Below, piece after piece: positions 43,530 through 56,269 of a stretch of 64,000 nucleotides of DNA. The stretch is taken from assembly GCF_022201045.2 (NCBI RefSeq), contig NC_068558.1:45411001-45475000 (forward strand). Reading direction: 5' to 3'. The stretch is from Citrus sinensis. Lineage: Eukaryota > Streptophyta > Magnoliopsida > Sapindales > Rutaceae. The position numbers were made by a program, and so were the translations under genes. Numbering within the stretch: the stretch's first letter is position 1; each line of letters opens with the position of its first letter. The notes below the pieces were generated by a model. That model saw nothing but the letters and a program-made list of their open reading frames with translations, was not told the DNA's origin and did not search any database.

Positions 43530-45653
43530 TGTTTGTTTGTTTTTCCTTTTGGTGCAACTCTGAAATCTGAAGGTTTCAGGATTAGGCTCTGTTTAAGTTG
43601 AATGAAAGGAACGTGAAACAGGACGGCTCCTGCCGGACTCCCGGTTGATGATTGAGCTAAATATCAAATGGATAAGAAGAATAGGACGGACAAATGTCAT
43701 CCGACTAAATGAGCATGCATAAGAGAGCTGTATTTAAAATTAAAATTTAAATGAATGAGAGTTAAGGGCAGGTTTGGAACTGCGGTAACTCATTAAATAA
43801 GTTATTTTTGTTGTGAGGATAAAATAAGTTGGTAATTAAAAAAGTAATTTAGTATTTGATAAATTATACTGTTATGATTGTTGTGAGTTTAAAAAATAAT
43901 GTATATGTATTTGATAAATTTTTTTTATGAAAATATTATTTTATTATATTTATGACCAAAATAGACATAATTTTAAATTACTTTTTATTTTTTAGAGCAT
44001 GTTTAATAATGTTTAGACATGCATTTTTCTTTTTAAAATACATAAAATTACATAAAGTGAAAAAAAACTCAATTATATAAAATCTAATGAACTTCATTAT
44101 CTATTACATAAAATATGATAAAAATTCAGACTAATACATAATTCAAATAAAATAAAAAAGTAATATGCATTGCATTTATATTAAATTTATCGCCATAAAA
44201 CACCTTGTATATAGAAAAATATATATATGATTGAATGTTAAAATCAATAGTTATGAAATTAATTTTAGAAGTCATGGTTAAATTTCGTTTGAAATTGTTC
44301 ATAGTTCAAAGAAAATTTACGTAATCATATGCAAGTCTTATTAAATCTTATAATAAAAAATAAAAGTAAAATATCAAAAATATAAATTTATTGGATCAAA
44401 GCTTTATAATGTAAGGGTAATTCGATTATGTTGGTAATGTGATATTTAATGGTTATATATTAGGTGTATGGAAAAATAAGACATAATTATCTTTTTGTTA
44501 AAATATTAAAATTATAATAGGAATTTAAAAAATGGGTACTGATTTATTTAATAAGCTGCTTATGAAAAGCAACTCCCTACCTGGCTTTTAAAAGTTGCTG
44601 TCAAAATAGAAAAAATTATAAAATAAGCAGATTTTACAAAGTTTACCAAACACTATTTTTATCAAAAATTATAAAATAAACAACTTATTAAATTTTAACT
44701 TCAATCTCAAACGAGTCATAAGTAATCCAAATTTCCTAATGTTGCTTATCCCAGTATTGGTGGCTTGGGTGAGTTCTGTCTCTGCACTAGACCGGATGAA
44801 ACTAATTAACTCATTATTAGTTTTCGTTACTAGATAAAAACATTGCATTGGAGATTATAGAACTGATAAAATTAAATATGATCCAACTATCTAATATGAA
44901 TACAATATATGAGTATGAGCCATTAAATTTGATATGATAATTAAATAGGTCAAATATGGATCGATACGTTTTGTTTCATATTAAATTAGAACTAAAATTC
45001 TTTACTCATTTATTCGATTAATAATACGATTATATTTTATATTCTAAATTAATTCTAAATTCTTTTAACAAAACTCAAATATTGACCATAATTTTCTTTT
45101 TTATTTTTTATTTTTAAAATGAACATATGAACATTGTTTTATTTATAAAATTGTATATAAATTTAGAACTTCAATAGTATAAATATCTAATATTGTGATA
45201 ATATTTTAATATATATGTAAAACAATATGTAAATGTTTTACATAAATTTTATTAAATACATAGATATTAAGCGGGTTATTAGATAATCCAGTAATTTTTT
45301 GTGACAAATTCTCGTCTCAATATTTTAACACGATTATTAAACAGATCATGTTTGGATCGACTTAAATTTAACACGACACGAAACTCAGAAACTGACACTC
45401 AGAAACTGACACGTCCTATAATGACCCAAACATGATCTAATGACCTGTTTGGATCGCCTTGAAAGGGTAAACATGAGTCATAACGGAGGTTCCACTGACA
45501 AAAGCAAAATATGTAGACCCCCCAAGAAGTAAGAAGAACACTCTTTGCCACCCTACCAATGGGATCATGATAGAAGAGATGAAACTAGAGATCGACCATC
45601 AATCACAACTCAAAGTATCATCGCATTCTGAGATTCCCAATGGCAATGCTCAA
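43530..45653. other. Spacer between epoxide hydrolase copies with a probable degraded TIR element
   Basis: AT-rich. A segment of about 43765-44720 begins GGGCAGGTTTGGAACTGC and ends TCTCAAACGAGTCA, with TTTACAAAGTTTACCAAACAC-like words before the end. A segment near 61095-61692 has a similar architecture, suggesting one family of old elements. A further stretch (45330-45480) contains repeated GAAACTGACAC-like words. No gene seen; the first 200 bp are presumably the promoter of copy A. Confidence 0.4.
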
Positions 45654-48111
45654 TCAGAACTGCTTGATGAAATCATAAATGTGTGAGCTGACTTCGTCAG
45701 CCTTTTCTTGGTTAATAAAATGGGCAACTCCTTCCATTACTATTACTTCCTGCAAACCTGGTACATCTTTCTTGAACCCACCATTTTGTATATATTCCCT
45801 GATACCAGGGATGTGATATGTGATATCCAAGTCACCCACCATAAACTTAACTGGTATTTTAATTTGTGCACCTGTCCATGGAGCCAGGAGCTCCCAGTTT
45901 CTGCAACAAATCAAAACAAACTTTATTTTGGGTAACAATAGAACATACCCCGTCCTAAACATGAAACTTACTTTGGGGCTCTGGTAACATTGATATACAT
46001 ATGCAAGTTGTAAAGTCAAATTGCCTGTTTCATACAAAGATTACAAAATTACTTAAATAGATGTGACAATTCTTCATGTGCATTGATATCAACTAGGGAC
46101 CACGAATGTCTAAGTTAAGTGCTTCATATCAGTCTCAGGCTTCAAATGAAAGGCAAGAATTATGGACTTTCTATGAATATTACTGCAAAATTTCGGCAAA
46201 AAGATCATTTTTCAAAGACTAATTTGCCTGATATCTGATTTAACTCTTTAATTTATCATAGCTGGTACAGTGGTTGTATGGGAACTTACAGGTCTAAACA
46301 TCGATAATAGTTCAATCCTCCAGTGAAGCCTTTCTGGCTAAATTTTGAGGCATAATAGTTGACATCTTCTTCTGACAGCCAAGAAGGCAAGGTTCGAAGA
46401 TCCGGTAGACCTCTAAATCCTATTTCTTTAGGTACACATGGTGGCTTCGGACTGCGACCTCCCAAAAATTTCTTTATCAGTCTTGCAGTATCAATCTGAG
46501 CAAAATCTTCTTCAGCCACTCCAGGTTCCTACAGCATATCTCAGTTTTGAGAGAGTCAATTCAAGAGATTTGAGAACAACACAACAAAAATAAGCATTTA
46601 GAATAAGGAATCACATAATGAACTTGATAGAGCATTATGGGATTGGAACCCAGAAATCGTGTCAAACAATGACAGACTCAAGACTGTGTTAGTGATAATA
46701 ACACTCCGACAATATGCTGAATAATGAAAGACAATAAACCAGAGAATATTAAAATATTCTTATTTCCTTTTTACTGTAGATTATATTTAGCAATAAAGAA
46801 AACCTTATTTTATTAACAAAATTCAACGAGATATACAAATTTTCTTGTACTTGAATACCACAATGAAATCATGTTAAGAATTATTAATGGAAATATAAAA
46901 ATGCCAACAACTGGAACTTTACTATATGGCAAATTTGATACTGATGTATTTTGATAAGAAGACTAAAAGATAAAATTTAAGCCCAACCATTGTATAAATC
47001 TAACCAAAGCCAAAATGAAGCTACAACAAAGAGCCACAGACTGTCAGTCAAAATAAACAATACATCAAGAGTTATGTCATTTGAGAGCCCTGCTCTGATC
47101 TAAAAATGGCTAAGAGATCTAATTAAATTTCCGAGTAAAGATGTAGCCAAATGCAATAGCTATAAACTTGTTTAAGCTTGTGATATCAGATTCTGGGGCG
47201 GTAATTTTGTTACATCAAAGTCCTACTTTACCGAATAAATAAATGCAACAATAAAATTAATTAAACATATGCATATAACTGCTATTGATTGACATTTGAC
47301 CCAAGAAAATACAGTTGGATACATACAAATGTTCCCAGCCTAAGGAAGAATATTGGCAACATAACAGCCGGCGCCATTGCCATTTTCCCAACACAACACA
47401 ATTGTCCTAATTCAGAAATATATTAAATGCATAACATCCGAGCACCCAATTCAGATCCATTTGTTCATTTAACACTCCTACTTAAAAAGCAAAACAAGTT
47501 TCTTAATTTGACAGGAAACGAAAACAGAAAGGTTCTCAAATCAACAGGGCGATTATTGTTTTTTTTTTTTAAATTTAATTACGGTACTAAATTAAAACAA
47601 AACAAAAGAAAAGAGGTAAAACAAAAAAAAAAAAAAAAACAAACACCTGAAACCTGCAAATATAGAAGTCATCACCAAACAAAGCCCTGTATTGATCGAC
47701 AGGTTTCGTCGCAGGGTTTCTGGAACGAAACACAACGCTTAAGTTGACCAAAGCTTTGACTCGGTCAGGACGAAGCAAACAAAAATACCAAGCAATCAAA
47801 GCACCCCAGTCATGGCCCACCAAAAAGACCTGTTCGATACCGAATTCATCGAGGAGACCGACAAGGTCACCGACGACGTGGAGTGCCGTGTAGGACGTGA
47901 TGGAGGGCGGGGCGTCGGTGTCGCCGTAGCCACGAAGGTCAGGGGCAATAGCGCGGTAGCCGCGGGAAGAGAGGTAGAGGAGCTGCTTGCGCCAGGAGTA
48001 CCAGAGTTCAGGGAAGCCGTGAAGGAAAAGGACGGCTGGGCCGGTCCCTATCGATGCCACGTGCATGTTTATGCCGTTCGTGGCCACTGTTGTGTGCTTT
48101 ATTTTCTCCAT
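45654..48111 (-). CDS. Soluble epoxide hydrolase (alpha/beta hydrolase), three exons, copy B
   Basis: Exons 47647-48111, 46290-46528 and 45654-45900 give a 316-aa protein with the same splice phases and exon sizes as copy A. HGFPE, GHDWGA (nucleophile Asp101), YYASKF and NYYRC (cap tyrosines), VGDLD (acid) and GVAHFINQEK (base His) are all kept. Exon 1 differs from copy A at modest frequency (for example KQLLYL for NQLLYL, DEFGIEQV for DKLGIHQV). Exon 2 differs more (LGGRSPKPPCV for LCLRIPKPLCI), so the two may differ in substrate tunnel or expression. Intron 1 is about 1.1 kb and intron 2 about 0.4 kb. Confidence 0.93.
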
Positions 48112-48935
48112 TTTTCTGAAACTCTTACTGTTGTTTGTTTGATTCTTGGTCTTATTGGGGTTGGGTGGGTGTTTTTGAGCTTTTATTTACTATCTACGTT
48201 TTGGAAGTGAACGAACCATTCTTATTAATTTCTCGGGGAATGAAGTAAGCTGTTGCTGCGAATGCGATGCGGCTTCATCGATGATTATAAAATTCAGAGC
48301 GCCATAAACATAATATAAACAGAAAATAGAATTGCGTTTCAGGCTGTTTTGAAAAAAAAAATTTGTAATATCATTTTTTCTTAGTTTATATTTGATAAAA
48401 TTGATAAAAAATATGAATTAATTTTTTTTTTTAAGATGAGGCAGCCTTATAAAAAATAAAAAAAATTATTAGCTAACAATACAAATAAAGAAGCAACGCA
48501 AGATAAAGAATAAAATGAGAGAATATATTATAAAGTGATTTTATTAATTTCAATTGTGTGTGTACAAAATAAAAAGATGAGTTCTCCTTTTATAGTTGTA
48601 TAATAACTCTATGAAATTAATAAAAAAATTATGGATTATAATTCCTTATGAGATAATGGGAGTTATAGGGAAGTTAAAAGTTACTAATGAGAGATAGTGG
48701 GGAGACTAAGAGATATATGTTATAAACATCTATTTACATAATTGTTATTGTGTAATAACAATCAAATTAATTGTGAGAAGATGAAAAGCTAAATGTAAAA
48801 GAAAATTTCTCTATTTATTAGATAATAGAGAATATACAAAGATGAGAAATGGTGATGCCACATTACCTCCTTAAGTCCTAGCTTTATATATATATATATA
48901 GATAATTCATTTTAATATTACGAATTAAACGGAAA
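48112..48935. other. Intergenic, upstream of epoxide hydrolase copy B
   Basis: AT-rich, with a (TA)n tract near 48884-48901. No gene or defined element ends seen. Confidence 0.4.
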
Positions 48936-48936
48936 A

Positions 48937-49413
48937 TTATCATTTTACTCCTAAAATTATTCTGATATTCTATGTCAGTACTATAATTTATCGAAAAATA
49001 TATTTTATTACTGAACATTTACGCTGTTATCAATTTATTATTATTCCGTTAAGAAAACGTTAATGTTTAACAGAAATTGAGTTAAAATTCGATTTTAACC
49101 TCAAGAGTTTAAAAGATAATTTTATATGTTGTAATTTAAGCATTATATGTTAGAATAACTTTGGTAGTATAATGATAATTCTCCTAAAAACTTAGTAAAA
49201 AAATGATAATTTATCTTTAAATTAACATATAATTTTACTATTACAGTTAAAAATATCTTTGATACCCTTATAACATCAACAAAATTTTAACGTTCTTAAC
49301 GAAACAATAATAAATTGGTAACGGTGCAAACGATTGATAATAAAATATACTTTTCGATAAATTATGATATTGATATGATATGTAAGAATAATTTTATTAA
49401 TAAAATAACAATA
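48937..49413. repeat. Long inverted repeat (probable MITE)
   Basis: The left arm (from about 48937) and right arm (to about 49413) pair over about 130 bp with mismatches, sharing ATAATTTATCGAAAA and CAATTTATTATT-like words; an AACGTTAA-like word closes the arms near 49062 and 49290. The interior is AT-rich. The ends are approximate and no target duplication is clear, so the class is unassigned, although long-TIR architecture would suit Mutator-type elements. Confidence 0.6.
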
Positions 49414-50864
49414 TTCTTAAAGAAAAAGATGGGTTTAAAGTTGGCGCGCATCGTCATCATCATCTTCAAGAAAGAATAAAAATAAAGTTGGTGAACATCG
49501 AGGCAGTAGATTGTGCTTACTTGTAGCACATCAGAAATGAGGCCTTCTAAGTGCATCCCGGCAACAAGTAGCCCACGTTCAGCAGCTGGCCCTGCTCCAT
49601 GTTGGGAATGGACTTCCCAATGAATTGCGTGCAGAAACGTTTAATGAGTAGCTCCCTCTTCAAAACATTGACGGGCGATTGATTGCACCCGATTTTCTGG
49701 ACCCAATTCCCAAATTATCAATTTTCTATTTGATGATTCTATTCTATCGGTAGGTTTGGATTGGAGAGAATATGATATGAGCCTCTGGGACAAGCAACTG
49801 TTAACAAATGGTCCAGGTATCGTGAATGATATTGTACGATCTCCAGTGATCCCTTATCCTCAGTCTCACCACCATTTCATAGAGATATTTTATAGTATCT
49901 TATTCGATTCACTTTCTATCAGTCGCTTTTTGTTTATGATTTAATCAGTTAGCTACAAACAAAATGGGGTTGATAGTTGCTCAAGAATCTGTTATCATCT
50001 TGAAGTTTTCATCCCGAATTGCTTGCAAATTAACTTCATTTGGTTTATGATACAACTTGTACCCATCAAATAGGTGAACCCTTAATACTATATATTTATA
50101 TAGTTGACGAACATAATTTTCATTGCAACTGATGTGTCTGCCACTCATTATTATTACCTGCTTCTCATGTCTTATGTGTCCATTGATTTAATTTTACAGT
50201 ATACTAATGTCTTAATTTTATACTTACTATTCATCAGTCTCGAATTAAGAGAAGAGTTTCAATCTTCACGAGTAGTAAATTATGAATAAATTTATTCTTT
50301 ACTCACAGCAACTCCAAAAATATCTTGTGTAAGTTCTCCTGATTTCTAATTGTAATAATATTAATAATATACTTGTGAAATAAATTTTTTTCCTCCAAAA
50401 AAAAAAAAAAAGAAGCTTGGCTTTTATTAGACAAACTTTCACTAGATATTTTTGGTTTTTGGAAGTACTGATAAGTTCACACGCCATGCCCACGCGACAT
50501 CTTGAAGCAACTTGCGATCTTTCTCCATCGAAAGCGCATACAAAGATTCAAAGCAAAAGCAAGAGAATATCTATTTTATTTTTGCTTCTATATATAAAAC
50601 TAAAAAGATAATAAAATTATAAATACCAATCAATTTGATTTAACAAATAGAAAAAAAGGACATGAAGCCGCGAACTCAAGAACAATCGGTTGGATAGTTT
50701 ATCGATCAAAATACCGGTTGAACTTTTGATATATATATTATGAAGCAGACGGTTAACAATCCTCTAATCTAAACACATTACTGATTGGGATCTTCTGCTA
50801 ATATAATCTTTTCTAAGTTTTCTACAAGATCATGACGCATACATATCATTTAAGTCTTTTTAAG
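49414..50864. other. Intergenic, no gene seen
   Basis: Contains a short GC-richer island (about 49545-49680) with a minus-strand frame reading HGAGPAAERGLLVAGMHLEG that I cannot assign; it may be a gene fragment. Otherwise AT-rich. The copia element starts at 50870. Confidence 0.35.
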
Positions 50865-50869
50865 GCTAA

Positions 50870-51534
50870 TGTTGGCTGAAAGGTGAATTCAAACACCTTT
50901 GCCAGCAAACGACAGCGTTTCCAGTAGTGTTTAGAAGCTTTAAGTGATCACGTGAGAAGCACAGCCAATCCTTGTTCCGAAACGGCAACACATGAGTTCG
51001 TTTTGGATATGCTCAACTTAAGTGAAGTCACGGGTTCTTCACGTGATGGTTAGCTGAAGCTGAGTTCGTTAAATAACAGACTCATAGTACACGTGTCAAG
51101 GAGCTGTGCAATCTGGGTTGTTAGAGCTGTTACAAGACTGGTATATAAGCAACAGTCTTCTGGTGCGGAGATCATCGTGCGAGATAGAGATTGAGGGAAG
51201 TCTGAGAGGAAGTGTCTTACTTGTTCTTGTTCTTAGAATCTCTGTAACAAACTTCTTGAATCATTCAATAAAGCTGTCTGAGGAATTCACTCGTGGATGT
51301 AAGCCATTAATGGCTGAACCACGTTAAAGCTTGTGCTCTGCTTTGTGTGATTAGTTTTCTTGCTATTTTTGGTTTCTAAGTTTGTAATCAATCCATTTTG
51401 TTACGAGTCTAATTGGGTTTAGTTGATTCTCTTAAGTTGATCTAAGCTGATATTGCATCTTGATTAATCTTGGCTGAGAATCTTGGGAGGATCTGGTTCT
51501 TCATCAAAGCAAAGCTAACGAACCAGATTCAACA
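50870..51534 (+). repeat. 5' LTR of the copia element
   Basis: 665 bp. TATATAAGC near 51140-51148 is a probable TATA box, and AATAAAG near 51267 a probable polyadenylation signal inside the LTR. Confidence 0.92.
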
Positions 51535-51536
51535 AT

Positions 51537-51548
51537 TGGTATCAGAGC
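51537..51548 (+). promoter_or_regulatory. Copia primer-binding site, initiator tRNA-Met
   Basis: TGGTATCAGAGC, 2 bp after the 5' LTR, is the classic plant copia site complementary to initiator tRNA-Met. Confidence 0.93.
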
Positions 51549-51572
51549 TTGGTTCTTAACCAAGATTCAGGT

Positions 51573-54500
51573 ATGGCTACTCAGAAGGTAGATTTGGAGA
51601 AGTTTAATGGCAGAAACGACTTCAACATATGGAAGGTTAAAATCGAGGCTCTCTTGGTTACTCAAGGTCTTGGTGATGCACTTGAAGCTTCAACCAAGAT
51701 CGAAGGGAAGGGAACATCATCTTCCAAGACTCCAGAGCATATGGCTGAAATTGACAAGAAGGCAAAATGTACCATAATCCTTAGCCTTGCTGATTCTGTA
51801 ATTAGAGAAGTTGCCAAGGAGACATCTGTTGTTGGTTTGATGGAGAAATTGGAAAGCCTGTACATGAAGAAATCCTTGGCCAACAGGCTGTATATCAAGA
51901 AAAAGATGTTCACTCTAAAGATGACAGAAAGCTCATCACTGGATAAGCACATTGATGAATTCAATCAAGTGTGTGACACACTTGCAACAATTGATGAAGC
52001 TTTAGATGATGAGGGAAAAGCTTTGCTACTGGTTAGCTCTCTTCCAGGGTCTTACAAGAACTTTGTTGATGCACTCATGTATGGGAGACAAACTCTCTCA
52101 TTGGATGAAATTAAGTTAGCTCTAAACACAAGGGAGCTGCAAGAAAAGAGACAGAATCTTGATCAAGAAACTGGGGAAGGGTTAACTGCAAAGGGTCAAC
52201 ATTACAAGAACCAGAAAAAGAAGCAAGGGAAGGCCAAAGACAAGAATAAGACTCTTAAGTGCTTCCAGTGCCATAAGGAAGGTCACTTTAAGAGAGATTG
52301 TCCAGAAAGGAAGAACAAACAGCACAAAGAGCAAAGAAGTGAAAATGGTGATGCAGCAGTAGTTGAAGAAGAAGGTTATGAGTCAGCTGGAGTCCTAATT
52401 GCCTCTGATGTTGATCAGGAAGGTAAGTGGGTGCTTGACTTAGGGTGTTCTTTTCATATGTACCCTTTTAAACATCATTTCTCTGAGTATCAAGAATATG
52501 ATGGTGGTAGGGTGATGATGGGGAATAATGCAATCTGTAGAGTTATAGGGATTGGGGTTATTAAACTGAAATTACATGATAACTCAATTCTTGAACTCAA
52601 ACAAGTGAGGCATGTACCTGATTTAAAAAGGAATTTGATCTCACTGGGGATGTTGGATCAGATAGGTTGTGTTGTTAAGGTCCAGCAGGGTATAATGAGT
52701 GTTGTAAAGGGGTCATTGGTTCTGTTAAAAGGAATCAAGAAGAATGGTCTCTATGTGTTAGAAGGGACAACTGTGACAAGGATGGTGTCAGTGTCATCTA
52801 GCTTTAGTGTTGACAAAACTAGGCTATGGCACTTAAGGCTTGGACATATGAGTCTGAGAGGCCTTAAAGAGTTGTCAAAACAGGGGTTGTTAGGCAGTGA
52901 TACAATTGGTGAGATGATGTTTTGTGAAGATTGTGTCCTAGGGAAATCTACAAGAACCAGTTTCAAGTCATCAGTTCACACTACTAGAAGCATTCTGGAT
53001 TACATACACTCAGACTTATGGGGACCTGCACAAGTAGCATCACTGGGAGGTGCAAGATATTTTTTGTCTATAATTGATGATTTTTCAAGAAGAGTCTGGA
53101 TTTATGTGCTTAAGAGTAAAGAACAGGTGTTTGAAAAATTCAAGAACTGGAAGGTCTTGGTTGAAAAACAGACTGGAAAAACAGTGAAAAAGTTGAGGAC
53201 TGATAATGGATTGGAGTTTTGCAACCAGGTATTTGATGAATTTTGTGCAAAGGAAGGTATTGCAAGGCATAAAACTGTAAGAATGACACCTCAGCAGAAT
53301 GGCTTAGCTGAGAGGATGAATATGACTCTCATGGATAAGGTGAGGTGCATGATGATTCAAGCCAAGCTACCTAAGAATTTGTGGGCTGAGATTCTCAACA
53401 CAGCTTGCTACCTGGTGAATTTGAGCCCCTCCACTGCCATTGAATTCAAGACACCTTTTGAGCTTTGGTATGGTAAACAAGCCAGTTATAAAGACCTTAA
53501 AGTGTTTGATTGTCTGAGTTATGCTCACATAAGCCAAGGAAAACTAGCACCCAGAGCACTGAAATGTGTGTTCATTGGGTATCCAGAGGGAACCAAAGGA
53601 TATAAGCTTTGGTGTACTGATCTCTCTCCACCCAGGTGCATAGTAAGCAGAGATGTCAAGTTCAATGAAGAAGCAGCAGTGGATAGTATTCAAAGAAACA
53701 GTGTGAGAGCTGATTAAGTTCATGAGAAACATTTTGAGGTGGAGTCACCTGGCAACCTGAATCATAATGATGATACAGAATCAGCTGAAAGTGCTGATGA
53801 TATTGGAAGACGGGAGTCACTTCAAGAAGCTGGATCAACTCAATCACAAGTAATGGATTATTAGTTGACAAGAGATAGATAGAAGAGACAAAGCAAAGCA
53901 CCTAAGAGGTATGGCTATGCTGATCTGATTGCTTTTGCATTACATTCTGCTCATGAGATAAATGCTGAAGAACTACAGAATTTCAAAGAAGCCATTAACT
54001 GTCAGTATTCAAAAGAATGGAAGAAATCTATGGATGAAGAAATGACCTCACTGTACAAGAATTGTACCTGGGAACTGGTTAAAAGACCTAAGAATAGGAG
54101 GATTGTTGGTTGCAAGTAGATATACATAATCAAAGAGGGTATGACTGCAGCTGAACCAAGGAGGTTTAAGGCTAGGTTAGTTGCAAAGGGGTACACTCAG
54201 ATGAAGGGTATTGATTTTAAGGAAGTTTTCTCCCCTGTAGTAAGGCATGCTTCCATAAGAGTACTGATGGCTATAACAGCAACACAGAATCTGGAGCTGG
54301 AACAGCTTGATGTTAAGACTGCTTTTTTGCATGGAAATCTTCAGGAAGAAATTTTCATGAGTCAACCAGAAGGATATGAAGCTCCTGACAGAAGAGATTA
54401 TGTATGCTTGCTAAAGAAATCCCTCTATGGCCTGAAGCAATCTCCCAAGCAATGGTACCTCAAATTTGATGAGTTTATAACCACTCATGGATTTCAGAGG

Positions 54501-55542
54501 TGTAATTATGATTGCTGTGTCTACCTTAAACAGCTAAGTCATGAAAAACATATCTATCTACTGCTATATGTAAATGATATGTTGATTGCTTGTGAAGAAA
54601 GGTCTGAAATAGATGCTTTGAAGACATTGCTTGGCACTACATTTGACATGAATGATTTAGGAAGTGTTAAAAGGATATTAGGAGTTGATATAAGAAGGAA
54701 TAGAAGTGAAGGGCTGGTATTTTTATCTCAAGAGAAATACTTGAAGAAAATACTGGAAACCTTTGATATGGAGGATTCTAAACCTGTACAAGGCCCCTTA
54801 GCAGCACACTTCAAACTTTGCAACCTATATTGTCCAAAGTCTGAAGAAGAAAGACTTGAGATGACCAATATTCCATATGCAAAGGCAGTAGGATGCCTTA
54901 TGTATGCCATGGTGCTGACTAGGCCTGACATCTCACATGCTGTGAGTGTTGTCAGCAGATACATGGCATCTCCAGGCAAAGAACACTGGAAAAGGGGTGA
55001 AATGGATACTAAGGTATCTAAAGGGTACTTTGAATGTTGGTCTGGTATATGGAAAGAACTCTGGAACAGAAGAAATGTTGTGGGGCTATGTAGATTCTGA
55101 CTATGCAGGAGATCTGGACAGAAGAAGATCACTCACAGGATACTTGTTTATGTTAAAAGGCTGCCTGATTAATTGGAAGGCAAACTTGCAGCATGTAGTG
55201 GCACTTTCCACAACAGAAGCAGAATTTACAGCTGCCACTGAAGCTGCAAAGGAGGCCATTTGGCTCAAGGGCTTAATCACTAAGCTCGGTTTAAAACAAG
55301 AGTCTGTACCAATTTTCTGTGACAGCTCCAGTGCACTGCATTTGTGTAAGAATCCAGCTCACCATGAGAAGATCAAACATATTGATATTAAACTTCACTT
55401 CATAAGAAATGAAGTCTCCAGGGGAGTTATCAAGATGGTTAAAATACATACTGATGACAACCCCTCTGACATGCTCACTAAGGTGGTTCCTGCAACTAAG
55501 TTCAAGAAATGTTTGGACTTAGTTGGTATCTGCAAAACCTGA
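51573..55542 (+). pseudogene. Copia gag-pol, broken by four stops and a frameshift
   Basis: From the gag ATG at 51573: gag with DFNIWKVKIEALL; zinc knuckle CFQCHKEGHFKRDC (near residue 230); protease with DLG where DSG or DTG is expected (near 289); GAG-pre-integrase RLWHLRLGHMSLRGL; integrase with HSDLWGP, RTDNGLEF and PQQNGLAERMN (the D, D and E are kept). In-frame stops fall at 53715 (TAA), 53862, 53880 and 54117 (all TAG), between integrase and RT. RT follows in the same frame from 54141, but its YVDD box is YVND. A frameshift near 54995 moves RNase H ([20 protein letters not shown]) to another frame. Protease and RT active-site changes alone would abolish autonomous mobility. Confidence 0.92.
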
Positions 55543-55586
55543 TATGAATTAGTTGGTGAATGTATCAGTTACAGGGTGTTTGATTC

Positions 55587-55598
55587 AAGGTGGAGTAT
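55587..55598 (+). promoter_or_regulatory. Copia polypurine tract
   Basis: AAGGTGGAGTAT lies directly before the 3' LTR; the purine core AAGGTGGAG is typical of plant copia elements. Confidence 0.8.
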
Positions 55599-56264
55599 TG
55601 TTGGCTGAAAGGTGAATTCAAACACCTTTGCCAGCAAACGACAGCGTTTCCAGTAGTGTTTAGAAGCTTTAAGTGATCACGTGAGAAGCACATCCAATCC
55701 TTGTTCCGAAACGGCAACACATGAGTTCGTTTTGGATATGCTCAACTTAAGTGAAGTCACGGGTTCTTCACGTGATGGTTAGCTGAAGCTGAGTTCGTTA
55801 AATAACAGACTCATAGTACACGTGTCAAGGAGCTGTGCAATCTGGGTTGTTAGAGCTGTTACAAGACTGGTATATAAGCAACAGTCTTCTGGTGCGGAGA
55901 TCATCGTGCGAGATAGAGATTGAGGGAAGTCTGAGAGGAAGTGTCTTACTTGTTCTTGTTCTTAGAATCTCTGTAACAAACTTCTTGAATCATTCAATAA
56001 AGCTGTCTGAGGAATTCACTCGTGGATGTAAGCCATTAATGGCTGAACCACGTTAAAGCTTGTGCTCTGCTTTGTGTGATTAGTTTTCTTGCTGTTTTTT
56101 GGTTTCTAAGTTTGTAATCAATCCATTTTGTTACGAGTCTAATTGGGTTTAGTTGATTCTCTGAAGTTGATCTAAGCTGATATTGCATCTTGATTAATCT
56201 TGGCTGAGAATCTTGGGAGGATCTAGTTCTTCATCAAAGCAAAGCTAACGAACCAGATTCAACA
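55599..56264 (+). repeat. 3' LTR of the copia element
   Basis: 666 bp, one base longer than the 5' LTR in a T-run, with about four substitutions by eye. Confidence 0.92.
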
Positions 56265-56269
56265 GCTAA

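Larger units (their letters stand above)
50870..56264 (+). mobile_element. Ty1/copia LTR retrotransposon, full length but inactive
   Basis: 5395 bp with LTRs at 50870-51534 and 55599-56264 (TGTTGGCTG...TTCAACA), flanked by a 5-bp duplication GCTAA (50865-50869, 56265-56269). Primer-binding site and polypurine tract are present. Domain order gag, protease, integrase, RT, RNase H is the copia order. About four substitutions and one indel separate the LTRs by eye, older than the Athila copy. Coding defects are listed with the gag-pol entry. Confidence 0.95.

Noticed and set aside
47812-48210. 132-codon frame antisense to epoxide hydrolase exon 1 (similar one at 43248-43472)
   Set aside because: Mirror frames caused by codon bias of the real exons on the other strand.
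49545-49680. Possible gene fragment with a minus-strand frame containing GPAAERGLLV
   Set aside because: Too short to assign to any family; kept only as a note in the intergenic entry.
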